A stretch of DNA of 53,634 bases from Cytobacillus praedii (GCF_001439605.1 NZ_LMBX01000017.1:1-53634), one strand, 5' to 3'. Shown: positions 18,276-27,512, counted from the first letter of the stretch. Program-made: numbers and translations. Notes: generated from the sequence alone by a model not told the origin.

Positions 18276-18449
18276 TCATATTAACGACATTATATATTTC
18301 TTTATAAAACCCAACATTCTTTTTCTAATTTTGTAATCTACAAGATATTCAATGATTGCTATATCATAGGTTGTGTTGGAATAATCCTGCAAAGCATACA
18401 ATTCTTTCAATACTCTTTTCTCTGCTAATAGTTCATTATCCAGGTACAT
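18276..18449 (-). CDS. Possible 57-aa protein after natB
   Basis: An ATG 12 bp after the natB stop opens a 57-codon frame. It begins MYLDNELLAEKRVLKELYA and ends in a basic, hydrophobic segment (KIRKRMLGFIKKYIMSLI). The helical, charged composition looks coding, but the ribosome site is weak. It may be a short accessory of the exporter operon or a fragment. Not recognised. Confidence 0.4.
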   Translation of the reverse strand: MYLDNELLAEKRVLKELYALQDYSNTTYDIAIIEYLVDYKIRKRMLGFIKKYIMSLI

Positions 18450-18461
18450 TGATAAAACCTT

Positions 18462-19625
18462 TTATTTCGCAAGTACCCATTTATCTTTTAAGAATAGTAT
18501 TCGTCCGATTATAAAGATGACAAGAGATACTATTAAATTTGAAGCAATAGTTATAATTATATGTTCTGCATTGACGATACCTAAGAATAGTTCTTTAAAG
18601 ACGGTGAAAATATTCATCACAGGTACGGTGAAATGTGTATATGTTAACTCATTCATACCTACATTTATCATGTACATTGCAGGTAGCATGGCGATCATTG
18701 TAATCGGAGTGCCATAGCTTTGGGCTTCTTTTACGGTTTTTGCTAAAATGCTTGTCATCATTAACGCTGAGGCCATAATTGCTGAATAGCTAATAATAAC
18801 CAATAAAGAAACTATCGCAATTGGTATAGCGTTATTGCCAAATGAGATACCAGCTTTTAATGTTTCCGTAAAGAATTGAATTTCAACAAATACAATGGCT
18901 AATGTAATAATACCTGTCATACTTGCAATGATGACCATTGTTAACCATTTTGCAGATAACAACGAACTACGGTTTACAGGTGTCATAAGTAAGGCTTCCA
19001 TCGTACGACGTTCCTTTTCACCAGCTATTAAATCAGTTGCAGCAGGTGATATACCTATACCGACAGCGATGGTTAGCATTAAAGGTACTAAAAAGGCAAT
19101 CATCATCATTGAATCATCCCCTTCAACTATTTGTACTTGTTCAAGAGTAAATGGAGTTAGAACAGATGAGTCAACATTATTTTTTGCTAAACGTTCTTTT
19201 ACAATGACTTGACTATATTGCATAAAAGCAGCTTCGATTAAATTCGTTGCAAGGACACTATTTTGACTATACGTATCATTTAAAATTTGTACTAATGGTG
19301 TCGCTCCATCTAATAATTGCTTTTCAAAATCAGAGGGAAGGATAATACCCGCTACAGCCTTCCCTTCTTCAATAGCCTCTTTAATGTTGTCATTAACAGA
19401 CAAGTGTAAGTTTTCATTTTGTGCTATTAGCTTTTGTACAAGATTAAATTGTGCGTCCTGCACGACAATTTCATACGTTTCTTCTTCATGCGATGATAGT
19501 AAATTCTCGTAGAAGAAAATTAAGGCTGACATTAATATAAGTGGTAATAGTACTGTTAGTAGCAACGTACGTCGATCGCGTAAACTGTCCTTTAGTTCCT
19601 TTTTTAGTATATTAAGCATACTCAT
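18462..19625 (-). CDS. natB: NatB-like ABC-2 permease
   Basis: Membrane subunit of an ABC exporter, 387 aa. In Bacillus subtilis NatAB extrudes Na+. The order matches NatB: one N-terminal transmembrane segment (TLLLTVLLPLILMSALIFFY), a large extracytoplasmic domain of about 150 residues, then five or six membrane segments from about residue 175. The cytoplasmic loop AGEKERRTMEALLMTPV is characteristic of ABC-2 permeases. Its start overlaps natA by 14 bp, so the two are translationally coupled. The gene names rest on family, layout and the adjacent LytTR two-component genes. Confidence 0.85.
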   Translation of the reverse strand: MSMLNILKKELKDSLRDRRTLLLTVLLPLILMSALIFFYENLLSSHEEETYEIVVQDAQFNLVQKLIAQNENLHLSVNDNIKEAIEEGKAVAGIILPSDFEKQLLDGATPLVQILNDTYSQNSVLATNLIEAAFMQYSQVIVKERLAKNNVDSSVLTPFTLEQVQIVEGDDSMMMIAFLVPLMLTIAVGIGISPAATDLIAGEKERRTMEALLMTPVNRSSLLSAKWLTMVIIASMTGIITLAIVFVEIQFFTETLKAGISFGNNAIPIAIVSLLVIISYSAIMASALMMTSILAKTVKEAQSYGTPITMIAMLPAMYMINVGMNELTYTHFTVPVMNIFTVFKELFLGIVNAEHIIITIASNLIVSLVIFIIGRILFLKDKWVLAK

Positions 19626-20370
19626 TTCCCCCTTGCACTAATTTGCTCATAAAAATGTAGTTTAAGTCGGTTGAAGCTTCTTCTTCATATAACTTTTCAA
19701 GTGTTCCTTCATAAACAAGCTCACCCTGGTGAATCATCGCCACACGGTCACACAGCAGTGTCACTTCTTCAACGATATGACTTGAGAAAATAATTGTTTT
19801 GCCTTCGCGCTTTAGCTGATGCACAAGCTGACGGAATACGTTTGAGGAAGTGATATCAAGGCCTGTTGTTGGTTCATCGAATAAAATAATTTCAGGATCA
19901 TGTAATATCGTGCGGGCAATTGCCACCTTTTGACGCATTCCTTTTGAAAAACCGCTAACACGACGGTCTAAATAGTCCCGCATACCAAACATTTTTGCAA
20001 GCTTTTCAATTCGCACCTTCGTTTCATGCTTGCCTAAACCGTAAAGTGAAGCAAAGTACTCTAAGTTCTCACGTGCAGTTAAGCGATCGTAAAGGCCTGT
20101 TTCACTCCCGAATAATACGCCCAGTCGCTTTTTTACTTCTGCTGACTGTTGTACCGTGTCATACCCCGCTATATGAATCGTGCCACTTGATGGTTCAATT
20201 AATGTTGAAATGGAACGAAGTAGTGTCGTTTTGCCAGCACCATTTTCACCAAGTAAGCCAATTACTTCTCCTTCCTGAACGTTTAAAGATACATGCTTTA
20301 GTGCCGTTACATATTTTTTCTTATCCTTAAATTGTTTTGTCACTTCATGAATTTGTATCATATTTGTCAC
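19612..20370 (-). CDS. natA: NatA-like ABC transporter ATP-binding protein
   Basis: A 252-aa ATPase subunit. Walker A is GENGAGKTT (near residue 40), the Q-loop lies near GVLFGSETGLYDRL, the signature is VSGFSKGMRQK, Walker B is IILFDEPTTGLD, and the switch His is in SSHIVEEV. It pairs with the overlapping NatB permease. AGGAG stands before the ATG. Transcription starts in the 160-bp region shared with the divergent response regulator, where a LytTR-type operator is seen. Confidence 0.9.
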   Translation of the reverse strand: MTNMIQIHEVTKQFKDKKKYVTALKHVSLNVQEGEVIGLLGENGAGKTTLLRSISTLIEPSSGTIHIAGYDTVQQSAEVKKRLGVLFGSETGLYDRLTARENLEYFASLYGLGKHETKVRIEKLAKMFGMRDYLDRRVSGFSKGMRQKVAIARTILHDPEIILFDEPTTGLDITSSNVFRQLVHQLKREGKTIIFSSHIVEEVTLLCDRVAMIHQGELVYEGTLEKLYEEEASTDLNYIFMSKLVQGGNEYA

Positions 20371-20429
20371 TCCTGCGCTTATTTGTTGTCTTTATGTTAC
20401 AAAGAGAACGGGATGCTGTCTGCAATGAT

Positions 20430-20460
20430 GTCGCGAAAATGCCTTTTCTTGTTGCGAAAA
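20430..20460. promoter_or_regulatory. LytTR-type operator of natAB
   Basis: GTCGCGAAAA (20430-20439) and GTTGCGAAAA (20451-20460) are direct repeats exactly 21 bp apart, that is two turns of DNA. Paired direct repeats at this spacing are the known binding architecture of LytTR response regulators such as AgrA. The site lies upstream of natA and of the divergent LytTR gene. Binding is inferred. Confidence 0.65.
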
Positions 20461-20532
20461 GGGATAATTATTGTTCGTCTACTCAGAAAACCTGAAATAA
20501 TGTAAACTTGTATTTATATAGAGGTGAACGTA

Positions 20533-21234
20533 TTGATAAGAGTTGGACTTGTTGATGACAGACAAATAGATTTAGATAAATTAAAAGCCATCATCGAGCG
20601 GATAGAGCAGCTGGAGGTAGTATTTGCTACGACAAATGCAAATGAAGCATATGAAGAAATAAAGAAGCAATCGATTGATTTACTGATTGCAGATATTGAA
20701 ATGCCAGATTTATCGGGATATGAGTTAGCCGATATTATTTATTCCCATGCATTGCAAATAGCGGTCATCTTTGTAACTGGAAATAGTGGCTATGCCGTCC
20801 ATGCCTTTGAGTTGAATGTACATGACTATATTATGAAGCCTTATTCAAAAGAGCGGTTAGTGTCATCAGTAGAGCGGTTACTTGCTAAGCATCAAAAGGC
20901 GGAGTTAAATGGGCGTTTATTTATTAAGCAAAAAACGGATATACATATTGTACAGAAGAAAGACATCATTTTTATTGAACGTTCAGGGCGAGCAACGACC
21001 ATTTTTACGAAAAATGGTCCTATTAAAACATACCAGACATTAAATGAATTAGAAGGTGAACTACGAGAACGCTTATTTATACGTTCTCATCGTTCGTTCA
21101 TTATTAATATTCAATACATCACTAACTTCTCGTTATACGCAAAAAATTCTTATCTAGTATTATTTGAAGGAATTGAGGAGAAAGCAGTAATTACAAAGGA
21201 AAATTTAGATTATATCCAACAACATTACTTCTGA
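20533..21234 (+). CDS. natR: LytTR response regulator (NatR-like)
   Basis: A 233-aa regulator. The receiver domain (residues 1-120) has VGLVDDRQ, the phospho-acceptor Asp in LLIADIEMPDLSG, and the Lys in IMKPYS. The C-terminal LytTR DNA-binding domain follows (DIIFIERSGRATTIF, LFIRSHRSFIIN). The TTG at 20533 gives M-I-R-V-G-L-V-D-D and has AGAGGTG at a proper distance, so it is preferred over the GTG nine bases upstream. The length equals the B. subtilis protein as remembered. It pairs with the kinase that follows at once and should switch on natAB. Confidence 0.85.
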   Translation: MIRVGLVDDRQIDLDKLKAIIERIEQLEVVFATTNANEAYEEIKKQSIDLLIADIEMPDLSGYELADIIYSHALQIAVIFVTGNSGYAVHAFELNVHDYIMKPYSKERLVSSVERLLAKHQKAELNGRLFIKQKTDIHIVQKKDIIFIERSGRATTIFTKNGPIKTYQTLNELEGELRERLFIRSHRSFIINIQYITNFSLYAKNSYLVLFEGIEEKAVITKENLDYIQQHYF

Positions 21235-21244
21235 GGTGAGGCTT

Positions 21245-22168
21245 TTGCGAAATCGAATCTTATATATAGGTCTATGTATCACACATATAATGCTGGCAAC
21301 AAATGGTCTGCTGCCATTTGGGGTATCTAGCATTATAGCAATTGTGATAGCAGCAAGTACTTGGAAGTTTGTACAACTCGATAAGAGCCTATGGATTCAC
21401 TTACTAATCATCGCAGTATATTTCATCAACGGAGCCAAAATTGTAAATATTGCATTGTTAATGTGTGGTGCGACAATCTTAATTTATAGTACTGTGATGC
21501 AACGGCGACTAATGATTCAAACTTTAAATCCAAATATGGATGTGCAGCTAAAACAATTCAATGAAACCTTTCAAATGGTTCGAAAAGAACGTCACGATTA
21601 CTTAAAACACGTAGCTGCAATTCAGTATTTACTGGAAAAAGAACAGTTTGAGGAAGCCAAAAGCTATATGGCGAATCTACTAGATAACTATGAGGTTACG
21701 AATTTATCAATAAGAGGGGAGCTAGGCGCCATTGCCTCTGTCCTTCATGCAAATTACAAACAAGCGCGGACTGAAAACATTGCCATCAATTATCAACTAG
21801 ACGTACCGGTCTCTCAATTACCGATTGAGTCATCACAGCTAGTAGTGTTAGTTGGAAATATCCTTGAAAATGCGGTAGATGCTTGCAGTGAATGGCAACG
21901 TGAAAGCGGAGAACAGGGCTTTATAGAGCTAAGTTTACAAAAACGTAGTGGGCTCTATTTGTTATCATGTCAAAATAGTACACTTCCTTTAGAGAAAGAT
22001 ATTGCTGATCAACTGTTTCTGAAATCAGGAATATCAACCAAAGCGCATCATACAGGATTAGGTACCTCAATTATTCAAGAAATTGTCTATAAACATCATG
22101 GATTTTTAGATTTTACTGCAGAAAAAAATACATTTTCAATCACTTGTAAAATACCAAGTGTCGTTTGA
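21245..22168 (+). CDS. natK: Sensor histidine kinase (NatK-like)
   Basis: An AgrC/NatK-type membrane kinase. Three to four membrane segments fill residues 1-80. The dimerisation helix carries the phospho-accepting His in RKERHDYLKHVAAIQYLL. The GHKL ATPase domain has the N-box GNILENAVDAC and a G-box TGLGTSII, while the D-box is degenerate, as is common in this class. A TTG at 21245 with GAGGTGAGG is the likely start; a GTG at 21236 overlaps that site. It is directly downstream of the response regulator gene. The signal is unknown; in B. subtilis the system controls Na+ extrusion. Confidence 0.85.
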   Translation: MRNRILYIGLCITHIMLATNGLLPFGVSSIIAIVIAASTWKFVQLDKSLWIHLLIIAVYFINGAKIVNIALLMCGATILIYSTVMQRRLMIQTLNPNMDVQLKQFNETFQMVRKERHDYLKHVAAIQYLLEKEQFEEAKSYMANLLDNYEVTNLSIRGELGAIASVLHANYKQARTENIAINYQLDVPVSQLPIESSQLVVLVGNILENAVDACSEWQRESGEQGFIELSLQKRSGLYLLSCQNSTLPLEKDIADQLFLKSGISTKAHHTGLGTSIIQEIVYKHHGFLDFTAEKNTFSITCKIPSVV

Positions 22169-22380
22169 AATGAGGATCTAAGTTGATACTAGTGAAAATT
22201 AAAAGAAATTGATATTTTTCTAGATAAAAAAGCTATTAGACTTTTAACTTCAGGTTTTTTATTTGTCCTACTATCATATATTTTCTATTCTTCATAATAG
22301 AAAATTGAAGAACCTAATAATATGGACATAAAGGGCTGACCTAAATGAGGTGGTTATATGTTTTGTAGTAACTCAGAACG

Positions 22381-22426
22381 GTAAACCGCCAATTGCTTGC
22401 AGGCTCAAGGGCGGTTTACTTTTTTT
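22381..22426 (+). terminator. Terminator downstream of natRK
   Basis: GTAAACCGCC (22381-22390) pairs with GGCGGTTTAC (22410-22419), followed by seven T. It ends rightward transcription from natR-natK. Confidence 0.85.
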
Positions 22427-22628
22427 GATAACTCGATAACAGCAACAAACAAGCTTGATAAGCTTATCGTAATTACTAACGCTTGAAATACGCTCACACA
22501 AGCACCCTTTACGCCTTGGATTCTCTATAAAAGAGGAACAAGAAACGGGAATGCTAATCACCCTTGAGTCATTCTAATCTTTACTTCTACTTTTCTATCA
22601 CAGGTCCTTCTAAAATACGTTCCTATTA

Positions 22629-22958
22629 TTATGCTTTGAATGTAAACAACGCTTCAATATCGTTCTGAGCTTCCTTCAGCAATCGATAAAATTCTATCCT
22701 CTTCATATCTATTCCAATTGTTCCTACCAATGTTTTTTGTATAATTCGGTATTTTCGTTATAGGGAGTTCGATTAATTCAGAACATATTGGTTTCACACT
22801 TTTAAAGATTTCGAATTATTATCAATCCGGTATTTCTTTATAATGAGAGCAGCATGTAAAAATATCATTTCTCCTCTATGCCCTTCCTTATTAATACTTT
22901 TTGTTCGTGTATAAACATATTCATTCCACATTAAATAACTCATCTCTTTATTATTCAT
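22629..22958 (-). pseudogene. Frameshifted gene of unknown family
   Basis: ATG at 22958 with GGAGAG upstream opens MNNKEMSYLMWNEYVYTR and runs about 54 codons. The reading then shifts near AAATCTTTAAAAGTG to a frame giving KPICSELIELPITKIPNY, and again at a run of six A to a frame giving GTIGIDMKRIEFYRLLKEAQ and ending KA-stop at 22629. Each piece looks coding, so this is probably one gene of about 110 codons with two frameshifts. Function unknown. Confidence 0.5.
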
Positions 22959-22975
22959 TCTTTTCTCTCCATAAA

Positions 22976-23030
22976 AACACCCCCATACGATCCCAATAAC
23001 CATAGTTAATGGGATTCGCATGAGGGTGTT
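22976..23030. repeat. 55-bp imperfect inverted repeat
   Basis: AACACCCCCAT (22976-22986) pairs with ATGAGGGTGTT (23020-23030). Inside, TCCCAATAAC pairs with GTTAATGGGA. On the minus strand T's follow, so it can act as a terminator just upstream of the frameshifted gene. Confidence 0.6.
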
Positions 23031-23249
23031 CCTCTTCAAAGTGTATTATTTTATATTTATATATTAGCAAATATACCAAGTAGTGTACATTTAACTTTCA
23101 AGAAACCGATTACGATTTACAGTTCTACAATGCCTCTTTATTTTTTTTTCTATAATTTCATATTTGAAACTAGCACACCAAATTTTTTATTGGTAAACTA
23201 GTTTTTGAGTTCTTGAAAAAGATCTATTACTTTGACAGGAGATTCATTT

Positions 23250-24380
23250 ATGGAACATTCTGGAAGTTGGACTGAAAGGTTCAAGAAATTCTTCTTAAAC
23301 AATAAATTCGTTGTGTTTTTATTGATTTTATTACTTATCGGTATAAATATACTCGTATACACAAAAGTCTCGTTTATTTTTACACCAATCGAGGTATTAA
23401 TCAAAACTGTTCTCTTGCCTATTATCCTGGCTTCTGTTGTTTTTTATTTGCTTAACCCGATCGTGGACTTTCTTGAACGGAGAAAAGTAAAGCGAATTTA
23501 CTCAATCATCCTTCTTTTTTTAATCATCATCGGGATTATCACCATGTTAATCTTGTCTGTTATTCCGTTTCTTCGTGCGCAAGTTATGAGTCTCATTGAT
23601 AATTTCCCAATGTATTACCAAAAGATGGAGGCGCAATTTGAACACTTAATTGGAAGTAAGTTTTTTGACAGAATACAAAATACAATTGAGATCAATCCAA
23701 CTGATATTATAAATAAACTTTCTGAACAAGCATCGACCATATTGAACAATACTTGGCAAAACATTGGGTCATTCGTAGGTGTCGTTACTGAGGTTGTTCT
23801 TGCCATTGTAACATTGCCATTTATCTTGTTCTATCTGTTAAAAGACGGGAAGAAGCTCCCCCACTTTATTCTTAAAATGGTACCAACTGCCTTGCGTGAA
23901 CAAACCTATAAAGTCATGACAGAAATGAATCACCAAATCAGTTCTTATATTCGCGGGCAAATCATTGTAAGCTTCTGTATTGGATGTTTATTGTACATTG
24001 GCTACTTAATTATAGGAATAGACTATTCATTGCTGCTAGCCGTAATCGCCTCATGTACGAGTGTCGTTCCATATTTAGGTCCAGCGATCGCAATAACGCC
24101 TGCATTAATTATTTCACTAGTTACTTCACCTTATATGTTATTAAAACTAGTCATTGTGTGGACAATCGTTCAATTAATTGAAGGAAAATTCATTTCTCCG
24201 CAAATTATGGGGAAAAACCTTCACATCCACCCTATTACAATTATCTTTGTTATTTTAACTGCGGGTAATTTATTTGGCGTTCCCGGGATTATCTTAGCCA
24301 TTCCGGGCTATGCTGTGTTAAAAGTGATTATCATTCATTTATTCGAATGGATGAAAATGCGCTCTCATTTGTACGATTAA
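23250..24380 (+). CDS. AI-2E family transporter (UPF0118)
   Basis: A 376-aa polytopic membrane protein of the AI-2E/PerM family. Bacillus members act as Na+/H+ or Li+/H+ antiporters or remain uncharacterised, and the E. coli member exports autoinducer-2. Two membrane helices at the start are followed by a long amphipathic region ([17 protein letters not shown]...) and the family core. The core has [40 protein letters not shown] and [14 protein letters not shown]. The ATG at 23250 has AGGAG eight bases upstream and is chosen over a TTG 18 bases earlier. Single gene with its own terminator. Confidence 0.88.
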   Translation: MEHSGSWTERFKKFFLNNKFVVFLLILLLIGINILVYTKVSFIFTPIEVLIKTVLLPIILASVVFYLLNPIVDFLERRKVKRIYSIILLFLIIIGIITMLILSVIPFLRAQVMSLIDNFPMYYQKMEAQFEHLIGSKFFDRIQNTIEINPTDIINKLSEQASTILNNTWQNIGSFVGVVTEVVLAIVTLPFILFYLLKDGKKLPHFILKMVPTALREQTYKVMTEMNHQISSYIRGQIIVSFCIGCLLYIGYLIIGIDYSLLLAVIASCTSVVPYLGPAIAITPALIISLVTSPYMLLKLVIVWTIVQLIEGKFISPQIMGKNLHIHPITIIFVILTAGNLFGVPGIILAIPGYAVLKVIIIHLFEWMKMRSHLYD

Positions 24381-24392
24381 TTCATCCAAAAT

Positions 24393-24431
24393 AAAAATCC
24401 GGTACCTGCAATGAATAGGTATCGGATTTTT
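24393..24431 (+). terminator. Terminator of the AI-2E transporter gene
   Basis: AAAAATCCGGTACCT (24393-24407) pairs with AGGTATCGGATTTTT (24417-24431), with a T-rich tail. Confidence 0.85.
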
Positions 24432-24477
24432 ATTTACTAGAAGGGTTAGCGCCAGGAAATAGATGTTATCTTAACTT

Positions 24478-24517
24478 CGATGTGAGAACTATTAGAATAT
24501 CAATGGTTCTCACATCG
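24478..24517. repeat. Perfect 12-bp inverted repeat
   Basis: CGATGTGAGAAC (24478-24489) and GTTCTCACATCG (24506-24517) form a perfect stem with a 16-base loop. It has no T tract and lies between two convergent transcription units. Role unknown. Confidence 0.55.
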
Positions 24518-24586
24518 TTTACATGTATTCATTGTAAATTTTGATTTTTTAAAAGTTGATCATTTTATCATGTCAACGTTCGCTTA

Positions 24587-25060
24587 TTAAGTTTTTAATT
24601 CCTCCTCAAGAAAATCAGTAATTCTCTCTTCTGAAACAACTTGAATGCCATTTCTTTCAAGTAGAGCAGTTGTCACTCCATTTCCAACAATTTTCTTACC
24701 TTTAAATTCACCGTTGTAAATCATTGTACTTCCGCAGGAGGGGCTAAATTCCTTTAGAATAACTACTGTGGCGCCAACCTCTTGAGCTTTTCTCAGTGTT
24801 GATTAGGCTCCTTTTATATACAGTTTTGTAACGTCCTTACCCGATTTTTCGATCACTTTAGCCTTACCATCAAGGACATCTTCCCCATTACCACCAACAA
24901 TCTCAGCTGGTTCTCTTGGTGTTGAAAAACCGCCAAGTAATTCTGGACACACAGTAATTGCTAGTTTATTTTCAATCATTTGACGTATCTTTTTATCAAA
25001 ACAATGCGTACCATTATATCTTACCTCTAACCCTGCTAAACAAGAGCTAACTAATATCAT
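24587..25060 (-). pseudogene. DUF523 (YbbK-like) gene with nonsense codon
   Basis: The first 85 codons encode the DUF523 N-terminus: MILVSSCLAGLEVRYNG, CPELLGGFSTPREPAEI. After GA comes TAA (24803-24805), then the same frame goes on with STLRKAQEVGATVVILK, then EFSPSCGSTMIYNGEF, and ends at 24587. Family members read GAEETL...ILKxxSPSCG, so the TAA replaces a Glu codon by one base change (GAA to TAA). Total length is 157 codons, normal for the family. Functional only if the stop is read through or is a sequencing error. Confidence 0.82.
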
Positions 25061-25145
25061 TGATATTACCTCAATCTAATACTAGCGTATTTCCTTCTTC
25101 AACTAAATTGAATCCGTACAATAATAATGTTATTAATCTCAAAGT

Positions 25146-25490
25146 TTATCGTAAACCATTCCACGTAATTTTTAATAATTCATCCTTCAAACATTTGTTT
25201 TCATCTTCAAGCTTTTTTATTCGGTTATTTTTAGCATCGATAAGCGAATCTTTACTGGCATCCGTCATATTACGTTTTATGGTTTGCGATGTATTTACCC
25301 CTTCTTGCTGCTTCCGTAATCCGCTCCATCTTTACAGAGTCCAAATTAAGGCGTATATATTCCCATTCAATGATATCTTTATTTTCAATATCCGTAAGTT
25401 CAACTTTAAATGGTCATTTATTTTCAATGTCAATTCGAAATATGCCTTGTTTTGTAGTTTCTTCCCACGATTTACGCGATTAAGAAATCT
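25146..25490 (-). pseudogene. Remnant resembling a Tn554-type accessory protein (DUF6262)
   Basis: The 3' part reads MTDASKDSLIDAKNNRIKKL then EDENKCLKDELLK, a coiled coil like the C-terminus of DUF6262/TnpC proteins that accompany tandem tyrosine recombinases. Upstream, in a shifted frame with a stop, are IIEWEYIRLNLDSVKMERIT and RIDIENK. No recombinase genes remain nearby. This is a decayed scrap; the family match is from pattern memory. Confidence 0.4.
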
Positions 25491-25594
25491 GATATTCTCC
25501 AACCAGTAGCCCGAAGTAATACAACAATCAGTATGTTCTTTGATGTTTTAAGATCTATATTAGAAGTTTAAGTTGTTATTTAGTTATTATAGAA

Positions 25595-25927
25595 CTATAG
25601 ATATTGCATGTCATCTGGGTCCTAGTAGGCTTGCATAGTAATAATATTACTGTTGGAATCAAAGGTCATTACGTCTGTAACATCGATACGAAGTGAGCCA
25701 ACCTCCATTTGTTCATGAACCGGAAAAGTAATCATTGCTGCTTTACCGTAGGAGCCCCATGATGATGCCAATAGTTCTAGTTTATTTCCTCCTGACAAAC
25801 TTTTGGAGTAAAACTTCCTTACCTCCTTCCTTCCTATTTTTGGTGGTGTCCCAACAGGATCTTCCACCCTCGCCTCATCTGCGAACAGCGACATCAATTA
25901 TTATTGACAACCTTTGCTATCCACCAT
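25595..25927 (-). pseudogene. SnoaL-like/ketosteroid isomerase family remnant
   Basis: MSLFADEARVEDPVGTPPKI and the following RKEVRKFYSKSL are typical of the nuclear-transport-factor-2 fold, delta-isomerase type. The N-terminal helix region has been lost: only MVDSK-like codons remain before two TAA stops at about 25898-25903. At the 3' end ITMQAY is followed by TAG where the family has Trp (TGG), then DPDDMQYL in frame. Two independent lesions make this a clear pseudogene. Confidence 0.7.
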
Positions 25928-25931
25928 AGAA

Positions 25932-25960
25932 AAGAAGGCGTAAATTTTCGCCTTCTTTTT
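25932..25960. terminator. Bidirectional-type terminator
   Basis: AAGAAGGCG (25932-25940) pairs with CGCCTTCTT (25949-25957), with a T run on the plus strand. Confidence 0.7.
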
Positions 25961-26042
25961 ACGTACTATCAAGTTTTGCAAAAGTCTCTCTAACTCTTGT
26001 TTCACTAACCCTCGACGTTACTTTAAATAAAATAAAGCCCCC

Positions 26043-26071
26043 GTTTGTTTAAGTGTAATTGTTCACAATCT
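26043..26071 (+). repeat. 29-bp dispersed repeat, copy A
   Basis: GTT-NN-TTTAAGT-N7-TTCACAATCT. The same pattern with identical spacing occurs in the same orientation at 29371-29399. The surrounding 26.0-26.2 kb has no gene. Confidence 0.5.
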
Positions 26072-26220
26072 GTGCATTTATCTCCACTTATTACAGGAAT
26101 ACTGCCCCTTTTGCAGAAGAAAGCAAGGCTCTAGGTTAAAGAAAAATTAGATTCACTCAAGTCAGCTGATTTTGAACTGAGTAAGTATCGTCAAAAAATA
26201 ACCAACCTCCATTTAGACAA

Positions 26221-26267
26221 AAAAACTGCACCTCGATGGTTGGGTCAAACCATTAGATGCAGTTTTT
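26221..26267. terminator. Terminator downstream of the MFS gene
   Basis: AAAAACTGCA (26221-26230) pairs with TGCAGTTTTT (26258-26267), with an inner ATGGTT/AACCAT stem. It works for leftward transcripts from the MFS gene and also has T's on the plus strand. Confidence 0.75.
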
Positions 26268-26339
26268 GTAGGCTGTGTTTAAGAGGCAATATTCAAAGAT
26301 AAACGTACAATGGCAGAGTCCCTTTTTATACCGGATACC

Positions 26340-27512
26340 TTAATCCGCTGATTGAAGCACCGAATGCCGTGATGCCATGCTGGACAATACAATCGTTGCA
26401 ATAATGGCGATGAGTACACCGAGTGCCCCGAACCAGGTAATAGATGCCAAAGAAACTCGGTTAACGATCAGCCCGCCAATTCCTGCACCGACAGCCATGG
26501 CAAGCTGCATCATGGAACTGTTCAAACTCAGCATGACGCCCGAGGATTCAGGAATAAGCGAAATCAAGTTAAATTGCTGCGCCGGAGCGGATGACCATGC
26601 GGCAAAAGACCAGAGGATCAAAATGGCGAATATGGCAATAACCGACTGTCCGACTAAGGATAGCAAAATCAACGAAATGACGTGAAGCACCATCCCTGAT
26701 ACGAGCGTATATTTGATGCCCTGTTTATCCGCGCTGTAGCCGCCGACTTTCGAGCCAATCAAACTGGCAATGCCGAATACGAACAGAGCTGCGCTAATTA
26801 ATGATTCATTTAAATGAGTCACATCTAGCAGAAAAGGAGAAATGTAAGTATAGGCGAGGGAATATCCTCCCAGCCAGAAAAAAGTAATCGCTAAAGCAAC
26901 CAATACCTGAGGTTTTTTTAACAAAGCAAATTGTTTGATCAAAGGGACAGGCTTGTCGCCCTGCATACGTGGAATAACCGCAGCAACGACAAGCATGGCG
27001 ATGACCCCGACAATTGCGATGGCCAGAAATACCGTTTTCCAACCAAAAGCCGAGGCTACCATTCTGCCGAGCGGGACGCCGATAATAAGCGATGCGGTTA
27101 TGCCCATGGTGACGTTGGCGATGGCGCTGGCCTGCTTACCTGGTTGAGCAATTTTGGCGGCGATGCTGAGCGCGTTAACTGTGACCACCCCTGCTCCTAA
27201 CGCCGTAATGATTCTCGCGGCAATGAAGAAACCGAAGCCGGACATTATAAATGTTAGTAGATTTGCTGCAATAAAGAGGCCCAGCGAATAAAGGAGGAGC
27301 TTACGCCGGTCCATTTTGGCTGACAGCGCCATCAAAATAGGCGTGCCGACCGCATATGCTAGGGAATAAACCGTAATGAGCTGACCTGCTGCCGCAACGC
27401 TAGTTCCCAAAGTCTCTGCGATCCGGTCCAATATCCCGGAAATGATGTAATTGGATGTTCCAACTAAAAAACTGATCAAGGCTAGAACGTAAACTTTCCA
27501 TGTGTTCTTCAT
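26340..27512 (-). CDS. MFS transporter (DHA1, AraJ/YdhP-like)
   Basis: A 390-aa, 12-helix major facilitator permease. The motif-A-like loop is KMDRRKLLLYSLG after helix 2, and the motif-C-like region is MGITASLIIGVPLGRMVA in helix 5. Sugar-efflux or drug-efflux permeases of the AraJ/YdhP group look like this. Its codons are visibly richer in G and C (runs such as GCGGCAACGCTAG, GCCGGAGCGG) than those of all neighbours, so it was probably acquired from a higher-GC relative. It sits beside a group II intron remnant. AGGAG precedes the ATG. The substrate cannot be told. Confidence 0.87.
   Translation of the reverse strand: MKNTWKVYVLALISFLVGTSNYIISGILDRIAETLGTSVAAAGQLITVYSLAYAVGTPILMALSAKMDRRKLLLYSLGLFIAANLLTFIMSGFGFFIAARIITALGAGVVTVNALSIAAKIAQPGKQASAIANVTMGITASLIIGVPLGRMVASAFGWKTVFLAIAIVGVIAMLVVAAVIPRMQGDKPVPLIKQFALLKKPQVLVALAITFFWLGGYSLAYTYISPFLLDVTHLNESLISAALFVFGIASLIGSKVGGYSADKQGIKYTLVSGMVLHVISLILLSLVGQSVIAIFAILILWSFAAWSSAPAQQFNLISLIPESSGVMLSLNSSMMQLAMAVGAGIGGLIVNRVSLASITWFGALGVLIAIIATIVLSSMASRHSVLQSAD

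Noticed and set aside
24803..25060. Selenocysteine or programmed read-through at the DUF523 stop
   Set aside because: The codon is TAA, not TGA, and the family has Glu there; a point mutation is simpler.
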